Source: an uncultured Methylococcaceae bacterium
GTDB taxonomy: Bacteria; Pseudomonadota; Gammaproteobacteria; Methylococcales; Methylomonadaceae
DNA length: 7,800 bases
Assembly (NCBI GenBank): GCA_903939355.1
Contig: CAJAHC010000190.1
Location: 1 to 7,800 of the forward strand
Direction of reading: 5' to 3'
Every line of letters begins with the position of its first letter. Position 1 is the first letter of the stretch. The position numbers were made by a program, and so were the translations under genes. Under the pieces are notes generated by a model. That model saw only the letters and a program-made list of their open reading frames with translations. It searched no databases and was not told the DNA's origin. Of the stretch, positions 7,244 through 7,800 are shown piece after piece.

Positions 7244-7800
7244 TTATTTTCTGTCAACAATTTCTTGCTTCACAAGTCCTGCAAAATCATTAATTAACAG
7301 ACCACCTAAATCTTCACCCTTTTGCGTACGTACCGTAATATTTTTTTCTTCTAATTCTTTATCACCAATAATGACAAGATACGGCACTCTTTGCATCGAA
7401 TGCTCCCGAATTTTAAACCCGATCTTCTCATTTCTCAAGTCAATTTTTACTCTTATGCCTTGTTGTTCCAAGTCTCTCATAATTTTAGAGGCATAATCAG
7501 CATGACGATCAGCAATATTAATCACCATCACTTGCACTGGCGCTAACCAAACAGGGAAAGTACCCGCATATTCTTCAATCAAAATACCGAGAAATCTTTC
7601 AAGTGAACCTAGGATGGCTCTATGCAGCATAACAGGCACTTGCTTGGAACCATCCTCAGCTATATAGGTTGCTCCTAATCTGCCTGGCATTGAAAAGTCA
7701 ACCTGAATCGTACCACATTGCCAAACTCGTCCAATACAGTCTTTTAATGAAAACTCTATTTTTGGACCATAAAAAGCACCCTCACCCGGCTGCAAATCCC
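7244..7800 (-). CDS. thrS: Threonine--tRNA ligase, C-terminal part (5' end cut by the window)
   Basis: ThrRS is a class II enzyme that charges tRNA-Thr in the cytoplasm. The frame is open to the window edge; 184 residues are visible of the roughly 640 of the family. The fragment begins in the catalytic core with [20 protein letters not shown] and [16 protein letters not shown]. Motif 3 follows, with [20 protein letters not shown]; its histidine matches the zinc ligand H511 of E. coli. From [15 protein letters not shown] onward comes the anticodon-binding domain, with [20 protein letters not shown] and [20 protein letters not shown]. It ends in TAA, 23 nt before infC, and is the first gene of the cluster. 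An apparent TTG start at 7795 is only an internal leucine codon. In E. coli ThrRS represses its own mRNA, but the leader is outside this window. Confidence 0.97.
   Translation of the reverse strand, partial: DLQPGEGAFYGPKIEFSLKDCIGRVWQCGTIQVDFSMPGRLGATYIAEDGSKQVPVMLHRAILGSLERFLGILIEEYAGTFPVWLAPVQVMVINIADRHADYASKIMRDLEQQGIRVKIDLRNEKIGFKIREHSMQRVPYLVIIGDKELEEKNITVRTQKGEDLGGLLINDFAGLVKQEIVDRK

Overview
The window comes from a gammaproteobacterial chromosome with fairly AT-rich DNA. The evidence is the block thrS-infC-rpmI-rplT-pheS-pheT-ihfA-merR-like, read right to left on the minus strand, which is the classical gammaproteobacterial translation/IHF cluster. It also includes a MerR-like gene after ihfA and a tRNA-Pro after that, an arrangement I recall from Pseudomonas and relatives. 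PheS carries a four-cysteine insertion like that of Pseudomonas-type enzymes and unlike E. coli. I cannot name genus or family from sequence alone. Every gene and RNA found lies on the minus strand.

Right part (7800 down to 4791): the C-terminal part of ThrRS (cut by the window edge), IF3, ribosomal proteins L35 and L20, then PheRS alpha. IF3 can only start at an ATC codon behind a strong Shine-Dalgarno sequence. A structured leader of about 200 bp precedes rpmI, where L20 autogenous control acts in E. coli. A hairpin follows rplT and overlaps a second hairpin in the pheS leader, which also holds a run of eight G/C pairs.

Middle part (4763 down to 1754): PheRS beta, IHF alpha and a short MerR-family regulator are tightly packed (27 nt gap, 3 nt gap, 17 nt overlap). 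They read as one transcription unit that couples a housekeeping tRNA synthetase to a nucleoid protein.

Left part (1753 down to 1): tRNA-Pro(GGG) and tRNA-Thr(CGT), each with an encoded CCA and a plausible promoter. They are followed by 584 bp without a gene and then the first 263 codons of hsdM, the methyltransferase subunit of a type I restriction-modification system. This is the accessory end of the window. Next to the tRNA-Pro 3' end lie a consensus IHF site and a pair of direct repeats with a 12 bp period. A second pair with the same period lies between tRNA-Thr and hsdM. Together these suggest an old integration site, but no integrase gene is visible.

I found no CRISPR array, insertion sequence or clearly new protein system. 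The items most worth checking are the ATC start of infC, the possible att region at the tRNAs with the hsd locus behind it, and the rpmI and pheS leaders.
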